Shown piece after piece: positions 39,290-51,942 of a stretch of 64,000 nucleotides of DNA. This DNA comes from Hypomesus transpacificus. Lineage: Eukaryota; Chordata; Actinopteri; Osmeriformes; Osmeridae. Location of the stretch: the NCBI RefSeq assembly GCF_021917145.1, contig NC_061068.1, positions 8,314,404-8,378,403 on the forward strand. Reading direction: 5' to 3'. The first letter of the stretch is position 1. Each line of letters begins with the position of its first letter. Below the pieces are notes generated by a model. It made no database searches. It saw only the letters and a program-made list of their open reading frames with translations, and was not told where the DNA came from. A program made the position numbers and the translations under genes.

Positions 39290-40888
39290 AAGATCCGGCC
39301 TACAGAAATCTCTCTCTCTCTCTTTGGTTCTTTCTCTCTCCTCAAACGTTCTCAAGTTTTATTTTAATTATCTTTGTTTTCTTGTACTCCTGAGTTTTCA
39401 AGATGGTTTATTTTAGGTTTATGCAGTGGCCTGGCCCAATGGTTTGGACATTAATGTGGCTTTATTGTTTTGCGCTGTTTTTTATCTTCCCCTACACCCC
39501 ACCTGCCCCATTGGCCCGGGACCCCTGTGGTATGAGAACATGCCACGTGTGATAGAGGAGTATAGGCAGCTGTCTCTGGCTTTCTGATGCCCTGTATACA
39601 TTCTCTTATCCTTCCATGTCCCCCAGCTTTGCTTCTCCTTTGACAGACTTGTCTCTGGTGTCTTATCTTTTCCCTGCCCTTCAGGAGCTCCTGTGACTTC
39701 CGGAGGGATTCACCTCTCCAGGCTGTGTTAGTTGGCTTCTTCTCAGCACACCGTGCAAGTGAGCATCCATCCTGAACCCTCACCCAAACCGTAAAAAAAG
39801 CTAGTTTGCCCAACATGCGCGTGTCTGCGAGCGTGGGTGGTTGTGTTTGTTTCAGGACCATGTTATCAAAGGGTCACTGATTTGACATGACCACACAGGG
39901 AGACAGAGGTGTAATCCCTTTCCTCCAGTCATGTGACCACCGTTAGGCCTGAACATGCTCTGTATAGCTCTTTTAACATCCAGCCACTGCGCGGTTTATT
40001 CAACAAGCAACACTATCCATTGGTGCAGCCGCAACCCCTGCAGACTAATGATAGAGGGCCAGACTAGACGGTAAACAAAAATGAGGATATGGATTTGGTA
40101 AAGTTCTTGTACGTTTCTACTCTGCTGGTTAGTTCAGTTTGAGGTACATGGGTGTGTGTGTGTTTTTAAATCTCTCTGACTCTTTTATACTGTTAAACAC
40201 ATCATGTGTTAACAGGGCAGTTTTATGCTTATTTTATTCACAGTAATTTCTTATCTGTGCTGTTCTGCTGTCCCCTACTTGTCTTCAGCTTGACAGGAAA
40301 AAAGTGATCTGTCCCTGTGTTGCAGGCCTGCAGTTTTAACACTGAAGTAATACTCATTGCTTGTGTGGTTGTAGACTACTCTTATTGGTCTGTGGTTTTA
40401 ATGAAGAGAACTGAGGTGAGAATAATTTCTATGAACAGTGTTGACGTTCAAAAAGATAGGTCTCCCTCTGGAGCAGTGGTTATGAACTGACAACGGTTAA
40501 TTGTTTGTTACAGAAACAAGTTCTTGGTGAGATCCTGGTCTGTACTCTGTGTGTCTTTGTTGCCCCCGAAGGTGTTAACCTGCTGTGTGTGTGTGCATAA
40601 GTACAGTGTAGATAAACTGGGTTCTACAGTTGTCTCCATGTGGGATGATTCTCACGCATGCTCACACTAATATGACTACCACACAGATGTGCTGTTAGTA
40701 GCACTCAGAAATACACTAGCCCAGTCTGACTGGAGCATCTTCTCACCGTTCAATCCTTTGTGCCAGGCGTCTCCATTTGTTTTAGTTTTTTAGTTTTGTT
40801 TTGGAGAGTCCAAAAAATGAATGTTTTTTTTCTTCTCGTTTTAATTCTCTTAAGATTTTTTTTGTAATGTTTGTTTTTTAAGAAAAGA

Positions 40889-40894
40889 AATAAA
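40889..40894 (+). terminator. nucks1 poly(A) signal AATAAA
   Basis: AAGAAATAAAATG lies 1.6 kb after the nucks1 stop, at the end of a T-rich 3' UTR. It is the first canonical signal in that region. Long 3' UTRs are normal for this gene. Confidence 0.65.
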
Positions 40895-43800
40895 ATGTAT
40901 CTTTGATTTTAAAGAGAAAAGTTGACCCTCTTCATCTGTTGATATGTCTGTGGTTGGATTGGTTTTGGAGAGCAGGCCATCCATCATGTCTTACTCCTCT
41001 CCTCTGTCTGTCCTTCTCTTTCACGTCATCCTCCTCCCTTCTATGTCACTCATGAGCCGAGAACAAACATGCATCATCAGGTGGACAGATGGGTTAAAAT
41101 GGTCAAGATGTGTTTGCATTATGACCCAAGCTAATGTTGAGGGCCACTCCCTTCCCCTTCAGCTCCCTCAGGATGGAGGGCTATCTATTACTATTATTCC
41201 TTTACTAGACTCGATACATTTGTGACTCAGATTTATGGTACTGAGATGTATATTGATTCGTATGAATTACTGTTTTCACTGAGTAGGCTATGAACATTGG
41301 TTGAGAAGCTCTCTGAAGATTCATCATGTCTAATCTTTTTGTAAATGCCTTAATGTGGGTCAGGCATAGGGCAGCAGTGGGTGTCATTACATTGACTGGA
41401 ACTGGAGATGTGAATGGGGAATGTAGATAACTACAGCTTTTCCACTATTATCATTAGCTTAGTGTTGCTGACAACCAGTTGAAGCCATAAGTGATATGTG
41501 ATGGCTTAATGTAAAACGGTGACGCAAAAAGTAGGAAAATGACGAGTCAAAGCTGCCAAAGAAATCTTGGACATATGTTTGTTCTTGTTATCTTTGTTTT
41601 AGGATTAATTCAATATAGCCTGAGACCCAAGACTGCAAAACAACTAGTGCCCTAATAGGCCCACATGTAAACCCAAGCCTTGGTTCTGAAGCACATTCAC
41701 TGATTCTAAAACTGACCTTACCACAAGGAAGAAATGCTATCTCATGGCCAACTCCTAATTGACACCAAGCCTACAGCCGCATCTATATATCTGACTGTAT
41801 GTACAGAAAGACAAGCCCTTACTTACTTCTGGGACAGAGCCAGAAGGCTTTTTGCAGGATTCTGGAATGCCAGTCCTACAACAGCTGGTGTTCTGTGACG
41901 TGTTAAAGCTCTGAGGGCTTCTATGCTACTGTGTCTGAAATGAGAAACATGACATCCAGTAACTATTTCCTTAGAGGGAGCAACGGACTTGTTCTTTCTT
42001 TTATTCATTGTACAGCTCGTTTTCAAAATTTTGTTTCTCATCATGTTTTTCTCTGTATCTTGAATCGTTCTGGCAATGTAAATGTAAGCAAATGTGATTC
42101 CTGCAGGTGATGTGGAGAAGCTTTTGTTAGTGTGGTGTGGAAAGGGAACGCTGAACTGCATGTCATGGAAAAGTTAGCTACAATGAAGAAGGTGGCGATG
42201 AAGGTGATGGTGATGATGGCAATAGTGTGGTCTTAAATAGTGTTAACAACAACAATGATGTTGATGACATTTTGGTTTCCCAGCTTCTAATAAAGGCAAC
42301 CTACTTTTTATATCGATTTAACTAGTTGTTTTCTGATAGCATTACGTATTGAATTTGTGGATTAGAAAATATCAGACTATGGAGCACTACTGATTCTCAT
42401 CCACTGGGTGGCAATGTTCAATTCAGAGAAAGTGAATCCATGTTGTCTCCTTGTGTGGTGTAAACTCGCTACCTTCCAACACATCTCAAGACCTTAAGTC
42501 TGCCAATACTTATAGTAAATCCACATAGCTATATATATAGCTCCTATCTCTTCATGTGACAGAAACTGAACCACTAGAGATTCAACTAAATATATTACAT
42601 TATTAACCTTAAGCTGAGAAGGGCACTAAATGTATTGCCATGTGTTGATCTAATTCTACAGTCACATTACATACCACTTATCTATCAACAGGAAATGAAG
42701 AGGTGATGAGGATCTTGTATCAGTTGAGCACATTGACAATATCCTTGTTTCACTGTAGGGTTGTGCTAGAGATTAGTGTTACACATTAATCAGGTACACA
42801 GCAAACAGAAGGACAGAACTGAAGTATACTATTCACACTTCAACCAGCTGAGAGACCTACAGGTAGGCTACCAAACAGAACAGCTGATCATCTGACCTGC
42901 TTAACGTACACTAGACTGACATGGCAGTTATTGTTTTGATCACAATGATTTAAAAACGATTCTTTTTGCTGCTGGCTGAAAAGACGGAATGATTGGATGA
43001 TGGTGGGTGTGGTTGTATTGTATTGTGTATTTGGTAGATCTGATATGCAGAAATCATTTAAAATTAATGGGTACCTGAATTAACCACTATCTGAAAGCAA
43101 AAGCTCACTAAAGAGGGTTAGCCCACTTTGTCTAGGGAAAACTGAGGCTAATAACCATACAATGGACATTACTGGAAGCTTAGTTCAGAGGCATAACTTT
43201 TTCGTTTAGAAGATGCAGTGCAGAGTATCTTTAACCCTACACACTTTCACAGGGAATTAAAACAAAGTGCACTCACTCTGAGGTTTCCTTCCGATAAACC
43301 AGAGGTTTGCTTGATCATTTAGAGGAACTGTTTGTGTTTATTAGTATGGTTTGAATCTTGTGTCGCTCACCCTTCAATTCAACACACAAGTGTGACTGAC
43401 TTCCAGTTTCCCTTTTTCATTTCTCAAATGATTATGCTCAGCACTTATATTTGCTGAATCAAGCATAACAGCAGTGTCTGGGGACAACTGACATGGCAAG
43501 GCGTTAACCTAACTAGCAGAAAACAGAACAGCTTTGCACAATTACTCTCCAAAGCCTGTGCAGGAAACATGGTAAGTACTTCAACCTGAACATATTCATT
43601 ACTTTCATCTGAATGGCCACCTGGTTCTTTCTTCCTAGTCCCTTCTGTTTGTCTGTTTATCTTCTTTTTTATGATTATTTAGTCCTTCCCTGCCTTATAT
43701 TTGAACATTCAGTGGCAGAGTTCTGAGTAAACTCCTGTAGCCTAATCAGCTTCCCTGGTTAGGTTGCCAAGGCTACTCTCCCCAGCAGGTGCTGGACCAG

Positions 43801-45652
43801 GATGTGATCTCTGCTTTATGGTGGCTTTTGCAAATATTCTGAAAGCAATGTGGGTAAGGTCAACCACATCTTTGGTCTAATCCAGCCTTTTTTTAATACA
43901 CTGCAAACGGGAAAAATAACAGCAGGAACTACAGCTAAAGGGCTGGTTCCTGTCCTCAGGGCACGGAGCCCATGGCTGAGTCTTTGGTCCCTCCCAAACA
44001 GCTAGTTCTGTCCCAGGGGGAGGGGTGAGAGTTTGGATATTCCAGTTCCCAACCTCATCCCCTCAAACCTCATTCCATACAGCAGGTGTGTCTCACCTGG
44101 CCTGTTATGTGGGTCATATATGATGATGCCTGCCATCTTGTAGCTGGAAAAACATAAGGAAATATACTCACATGCTGAGTGTGACACTCGAAGGACCCAG
44201 AAGGACATTGAGGTTGGATGGTGTTATTTATTTTTCTAATGATCTATAACATTGTATGTGACAATCAAAGCTAAAAAGTGCTTAATTGTGTGTTCTGGTA
44301 TAGCATGGGTTTAGTTTTGGTTTGTGTGACACAAACCATGTTACAATCAGTGAACTTATCTGAACTGTGTACTCAAAATCCCTGTCAAGACACAGGAACA
44401 GGTTTTATCTACAGTACATGTTTTGAAATACAGAATAACAAATGCTTTTGTGTGTGTGACTGAGCAGACAGATGGACACACCTCAGTGTACACACTCTGC
44501 TTGCTGGGCTTGACTTGTACCTGGTCTACGAGAACCCAACCATGCCTTTCTCTTTACACTTTCAAACGTATTTAATAGTAAATATTTTAAGTTGTTCGCC
44601 CCCCAGACATGACAACGTCAAATTAAATTGAAAAAACAATTAAAATACAAGTTATAGTTGAAGTACACAAATTCCATGCTCTGCAGTGTAAAAAGTGGCT
44701 TGTCTATATCAGTTCTAATGTCCATACGCACACTGTAGTCAATCTCAGACAGGCTCATGTCTACCTAACCTCCGATAATGTAGATACTCAGAACCACTGT
44801 CTAGAGCCCACCTTTCGAATTCTAAACATGATCAAAGTCCAACTGGATGGAATGATGGTAATGATGACAGGTGCATTTTTGATTTACCGCTAAGTCAATA
44901 CATATTTATTTTTATATTTATATATATATATAGCCTTTTTATACATCTCAGTATAAAAAACAAAATAACATATTTAAGAACGGATGCTCGCCAATGTGTT
45001 CTCAAAAGTGTATTTTCTGTTGTCCCACAGCCATCTTAGAAGGACTTTCCAACCTCCACCTGACGTCACCTGATCCTCATAGAAACCTGGAAGATTGTCC
45101 ACACATCTGCCAGCTCCGGCCAGGTTTAGCTCCAGGACAGGCCAGTGTCAGCTCCAGGACAGGCCAGTGTCAGCTCCAGGACAGGCCAGTGTCAGCTCCA
45201 GGACAGGCCAGGGTTAGCTCCAGGACAGGCCAGGGTTAGCTCCAGGACAGGCCAGTGTCAGCTCCAGGACAGGCCAGTGTCAGCTCCAGGACAGGCCAGT
45301 GTCAGCTCCAGGACAGGACAGGGGTCAGCACTCCTTTATTCACTGACCACCCTTGCAGTGAAGAGGAAAACTGACCTTTCTTCACTGGACATTGTCCTAA
45401 TCCAAAGACACACTGAAAGCCCCATGGAAAAGCAAAAAGTCAACAATCTACTGAAGCCCAGCCTCAGCACAGTTCAGATAACCTATGGACTGACAACTCT
45501 AAACCTTAACATGGGCGGAGGAGATCTGTGTCTCAGTCTTTCATCCTGAAGTACAAAGTTGAAGCCGTCAGCAGATCCGTCTCTAGACTGAAAGAGATCA
45601 GGGAGAGAGAAAAAGGGGTAATCAGGGGAGTCCAAGGCAGTGTGTGCGGGCC
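40895..45652. other. nucks1-slc45a3 intergenic region
   Basis: No complete gene is supported. It is mostly AT-rich unique sequence. At 43569-43571 an ATG is immediately followed by a consensus donor (ATG|GTAAGT); it could be a 5' exon of slc45a3 (see findings). A 22-bp minisatellite lies at 45128-45326, just upstream of the first clear slc45a3 coding exon. Confidence 0.5.
45128..45326. repeat. 22-bp minisatellite, 9 units
   Basis: Nine head-to-tail copies of AGCTCCAGGACAGGCCAGTGTC. Two middle copies (45194 and 45216) carry AGGGTT instead of AGTGTC, and the last copy is degenerate (GGACAGGACAGGGG). The array lies 330-520 bases upstream of the slc45a3 coding start. The open frames through it arise only from its repetitiveness. 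Confidence 0.95.
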
Positions 45653-46072
45653 ATGCAAGGGTGTGTGTGCCAGCTCCTGCTGGTGAATGCACTAGCATAT
45701 GGGCTGGAGATGTGTATGGCTGCAGGGACCATCTGCATCCCTCCTCTACTGCTACAAGTGGGCATGGAGGAAAGCTACATGACCATGGTGCTGGGTGAGT
45801 CAACGCAACAGGGTCAGTATTTCCTCTTCCCTTTCAAACAGGGATCACACAACAACCACTTAATTCACACCTCTGTGCTCAGCTGTCGCAAAGCTAGTTT
45901 TTGGATGGTGCAGGTGTTTGGTTTTTGTACTTGAGTGAGTTCAACATCAGAGTGGGTTATGTCAGCTCTCAGTCAGAGGGATGGAACATATATATGCAAA
46001 TACTACAGTGAAGGTCAATAGGTTGACTACAAAATATGTGAATGCTGGACAAATTGAGCCATTCAATAATTC

Positions 46073-46169
<97 letters not shown>

Positions 46170-48297
46170 GAGTGGGCCCTGTTATGGCCCTGATCCTTGT
46201 GCCTATGATTGGATCAGCAAGTGACTCATGGCGTGGGCGCTTTGGTCGTCGACGCCCATTCATCTGGCTGCTGAGTGTGGGATTTCTGTTGGGCTTGCAG
46301 ATCATGCTCCAGGCCTCACGCCTGGCTGCTCTGTTCTCCCCACAGAAGCCCCACTGGTTGAAGGCACTGCTTCAAGCTGGGGCAGTGTGTATGCTGGAAT
46401 TCTGTGGACAGGTTGGCTAGGAAGTTGTAAATCCACACTTATATGACTTGATATTATTCCAAACTTCATACAGTGATAACATTAGTTTGCAAGATGAGGT
46501 TATGCTTAATAAAGATGTGTTCATTTACTCCAGTCCTCCAGTCGATGCTCTAGGTGTTTGTGTTGTTGTTTCAGGCCTGCTTCACGCCACTGGTGGCTCT
46601 GCTGTCAGACCTGTTTCCTGGAGAAGAGGAGAGCAGGAGAGCCTTCTCAGTGTACTCCCTCATGATCAGCCTGGGGGGCTGCATCGGGTAGGAGAGCCCC
46701 GCAGCACGCCTTTCTCTCACTCTGCCCGTGATTTGTTTCTCGTCTCTCCTCTCATATCTATTCCTCTAATCCCGGTGCTCGGTTCCCAGATACCTGCTCC
46801 CGGTGGTAGACTGGAGCCACTCCTCCATGGCAGTGTACTTGGGGGGCCAGGAGGCCTTCATCTACACCTTGCTCTCCCTCATCTTCCTCATCTGCCTTCT
46901 CAGTACAGCCTTCATCTCGGAGGAAAAATGGACAGGGGGAGGAGGGAAGACAACCAGTAGGACTGCGGGGCTCAGCCCCACCTTGAAACCCTCCCCCTGG
47001 AGGAACCGCTGCTGTGCCCCCTCCCCTACACCCCAGTTCCCATGTTTGTGCCTGGCACTGGGCCGCTGGTTGTTGATGTGTGTTGTGGCGTTGCCGCGGG
47101 CGTATGGTGTGTGTGCACGCATTCCGGCAGTCATGCAGAGGCTGTTTGTGGCAGAGCTTTGTAGTTGGATGGCCCTAATGAGTTTCATGCTCTTCTATGC
47201 CGACTTCATGGGGGAGGGGCTGTATAAGGGTGTGGCCCATGCCCCACAAGGAAGTCAGGATATACTTCTCTACGATGAAGGTAGGATAGTTCGAAAATTA
47301 GAGGTTGGAGTCCTCACTGTGGACGTATAACTTTTCCTGAAGACTGTTCCTGTCTGTTTGTATTTTTGCAGGTGTGCGTGTAGCCAGTTTGGGTCTGTTC
47401 CTACAATGCGTGACTTCTGCCATCTGCTCCCTGCTTATCGAGCGCTGGGTGGTGTTGCTTGGTGCCAGGGCTGTGTACTTCAGCAGCGTAGTTCTGCTGG
47501 CCTTAGCCACCGCCGTGATGAGTCTGTCAGAGAGCGTGTTGATTGTCACTGCCATGGCGGCCGCAACTGGATACACGTTCTGCGTGCTGCAAATCCTGCC
47601 CTACATGCTACTCTGTTTGTACCACTCCGATAGACACGTGAGAGCATACACACACACACACACAAGCACACACACAGTCCTTGTTTGAGAGGTTACTACA
47701 GCATATACATTTCACCCACCACTTTCACTTTCAGGTGTACTTCTCCAGCTCCAAACTCAAACTGGCCTACCCTCAAGGAAGTGATTATCCTTCCTACTCC
47801 AAACCTCTCCTCTCCCCAGACTTAGCCAGTCTCCATGGCAACAGCCACCCAGGGGGAGTCACTCTACCTGGGGCATCTGGCTCTCTAACACCACTCTCCT
47901 GCCAAGTGCCCCTGCAGCTGGAGAGGGAGAGAGGTGAGGGAGACCCTGCAAACATGTCCCAGAGAGGGATGTGCTTAGACGTGGCTATCCTGGACAGTGC
48001 CTACCTTCTCTCCCAGGCAAGGATGATCCAGTGAAAGATCTTGTGCACACACCAATGCCCTGTAAAGCATCTTCAGTAGTTTTTAAAAAAAATGTTATTA
48101 AAGTGTTAGATTTAGGGATAAAGTAAACTGTTGTGTCCCCACCTCCCTGCTAGGTGCTGTCTGCGCTGTGTCTGGGCACTGTAGTTCATCAGGCGGGCAG
48201 TGTGAGGGCCTACATGGTGTCTGCCTGCTCTCTCAGCCTCCTGGCCCTGCTCTGCTCCACCCGGGTCACCTTCCAACTCAGTGACCTCCAATGTTAA
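45653..48297 (+). CDS. slc45a3: Solute carrier family 45 member 3 (prostein), MFS transporter
   Basis: Seven exons join in phase: 45653-45794, 46170-46411, 46575-46687, 46790-47280, 47372-47637, 47735-48016, 48154-48297. They give 559 residues (human 553). SLC45 proteins are 12-helix major facilitator superfamily transporters related to plant sucrose/H+ symporters. Recognisable are QLLLVNALAYGLEMCMAAGT (TM1), the family motif DSWRGRFGRRRPF (66-78) between TM2 and TM3, SVYSLMISLGGCIGYLLP, LFVAELCSWMALMSFMLFYA, LGLFLQC and the C-terminal GMCLDVAILDSAYLLSQ. The start is uncertain. The first ATG gives MQGCVC before QLLLVN, a shorter N-terminus than human, and the frame is open back to an acceptor-like CTCTAG at 45581-45586. 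The exon 2 acceptor is preceded by 92 bases of pure (TC)n. The last intron begins with GC (CAG|GCAAGG); reading through it gives ARMIQ and a stop at 48032-48034. Confidence 0.92.
46076..46167. repeat. (TC)46 microsatellite directly abutting the slc45a3 exon 2 acceptor
   Basis: Ninety-two uninterrupted bases of TC end in ...CTCTCTCAG|GAGTGG, so the repeat itself is the polypyrimidine tract of the acceptor. There is no A within it, so the branch point must lie upstream of 46075, for example in AATAATTCAA. Confidence 0.95.
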
Positions 48298-48876
48298 CAA
48301 AGTACACACTTACAGGAGAGTGGTCACAGGAACAGCCTTGGCTCCTGGCCAACCACAGAGGTGACAGAGTAGAAGAGATGCACTTCAAATGGTGGGTCAT
48401 TGACCACATGGAGAGGATGGTTGTAAAAAGTGCCCAGTTTAGACTTGGGAAAACATTTTGAGAGGTGGATACACTGAAGTTGATGATATCTTCACAAAGA
48501 GAAAACGACATTCAGTATTGTTAACTACTACATATTTTGAACAATGCTTGTGTTAAAACAATTATGGAAGCTTATGTTTGTCTATTTATTAATGTGTTTA
48601 CTTCCGGTTGAAGAGGTCTCTTAAGAATGTCATAATCATGTCTGTGTGTTTTTTTTGCAGCTGTGCACAGTTGCAAAATTACACAGAGGAAGCTGTTCGT
48701 AACATGCCACCTTAAAGTGTTTTCGATTTGTTTTTGGGGAACATTATGGTCCTATTGTCAGTAAAGCATCTGCTCTTAATGCTAAATACCCAATTTGCCA
48801 ATAGCTTAGTTTAGCTTTGTGCACAAACAACCCTTTTCATACATTTTTTATAAAAAGCACAATACTAAAATATACA

Positions 48877-48882
48877 AATAAA
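48877..48882 (+). terminator. slc45a3 poly(A) signal AATAAA
   Basis: CAAATAAATTAAAG lies 580 bases after the slc45a3 stop. It is the first canonical AATAAA in the downstream region. Confidence 0.6.
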
Positions 48883-50562
48883 TTAAAGCTAGATAGACAA
48901 TGTTATGGTGTAATAAATTGGTGTATAAAAATTGTGTAAAAGGTAGCTGTTTATTTAGAATAATAAGGAACCTACATTTCTTAATGACTGAGATGGAATG
49001 TCCAGTATGAAACAAAGGCAACATGATCCAAGATACTTACTGTTCTTACCCAGGAGACCTTTCTAGTATAGGACACAGATAAAACACATTTCAAATTATT
49101 CTGAAAATGTATTGACTGTTTTTGTCATTATGGGACTTCAACAATGTTTCATCAAATAGTAGGCTACATCATTTCAGTTAAATCTGATTTATCAATCTCT
49201 AATTGCTTATACACTTTGGGGATTTTTTTGTAATCCGTTTATTGTAGAGAGTGACAATGTGCTACTTCGTCTTAATTACTACCTGGGGAGGACAGAAAGG
49301 GTACCATTCTGAATAACTTCTCTCCACATCACCAATGTGAAAGTTTGACTTCTAGAGTATAAGACTGTACATTTGTGTGCAATGCTTATAGGGAGTAAAC
49401 CACCCCGAGTCCTGAACCAGCAGAGGTCCCTGTTGTATCTCCAAAACCACTGATCGAATACGCATATTCCAGAACATAACCTACCCATTCATTCCATATT
49501 TGATCAACCACATGCTCCTCGTAACAAACGTAAACAATCTTAAATCTATCCATACTATGCAGCAAGTTTTGATAACACATGTCAATGGCTGTAGAGCGTA
49601 AATATGTCGCATACGCCACATTTAAGACACTTGTGGCGTTAGACATTGCAGGACGAATGGGCCATGTTTCCAAAATAATGATGAAAACAACATCTATCCA
49701 GTGGAAACCAATGAGAGCTCATGTTTTAGGGCGAGCCTCCGCAATTCAAACCAATCAGAAACACGGAATTGGATCCGTGCCTCCGAGTGTACAGCAATGC
49801 AGTCATGTGATGGCCTCAGTGAAGAATGCCAACATGGAACCGTGGCAAGGACGGAATCCTTTTCCTTAACAATAACACGACGGAGAAAAACTTGCCAGTG
49901 GGCGTAGTTCGATTAATTACATGATATAATAAAATTATAGAGGGTAAGTGCGATATATTCCTCTAATTGTGATATTTCTGCTTGCGCGAGAATGCTTGAT
50001 AAGTATAAATAGAATATTGACCGACCGAACTTGAGACTCGACAATTCCTGTCTGTCTGTTGTAGCTAGCTAGCTAGCTAGTCAGGTGGCTTGCCATGCGC
50101 CTCGCAAGTAAATATCGTGTGTAGTATTGGGTGGGCGCCGTACTTTTACATATAAACAATATAAACCATCTGTAAAGTATTGTTCTTGCCTCCCCCCCCT
50201 TCCCCAATACATGCGTCACAAGTGAAACCTACTAGGCGTGAACAGTGTAAAATGTATCTATTAAATTCCTTCAAGTAGTTTGCGGGTGAGTGCTAGTTAT
50301 ATCATTTTGTGTATTTTGTAACTCGCGTAGCTCTGTTGGATGTTTCTCAAAGTGCATTCTGCGTGGATTTTGCAAACCTCGTAGTTGGCCGAATCACACC
50401 ACAAAGTGCCAAATAACACACTAGGAGAAAACAGGTGTCTAAACGCATTTATGGTGATTTATGCTAAGTTACCAACTATCCCAATGTTATCTTTGCAGGT
50501 TAGACTTTCCCCTGTGGTTTACTGAGAAACACCATCTCCTTGTCATCTCCCGGACTGTATCA
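48883..50562. other. slc45a3-klf15-like intergenic region and klf 5' region
   Basis: There is no separate gene here. A CCAAT box (AAACCAATCAG, 49751-49755) and a strong donor (AGG|GTAAGT, gt at 49944-49945) suggest promoter sequence and a non-coding first exon of the klf15-like gene ending near 49943. The coding exon is preceded by an acceptor TTATCTTTGCAG at 50487-50498. A short (CTAG)n tract lies at about 50065-50084. Confidence 0.45.

Positions 50563-51942
<1,380 letters not shown>

Noticed and set aside
38917-39355. Long minus-strand frames opposite the last nucks1 exon
   Set aside because: They are shadows of the acidic, GAG/GAA-rich nucks1 coding sequence.
41823-42161. 112-residue minus-strand frame between nucks1 and slc45a3
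   Set aside because: It shows no recognisable domain, no splice context and ordinary AT-rich composition; chance is sufficient.
45145-45549. Open frames through the APGQASVSSRTGQ repeat
   Set aside because: They are a translation of the 22-bp minisatellite and have no independent evidence of coding.
46063-46305. Arg-Glu or Leu-Ser repeat proteins near the CT tract
   Set aside because: They are a translation of the (TC)n microsatellite and overlap slc45a3 exon 2 in other frames.
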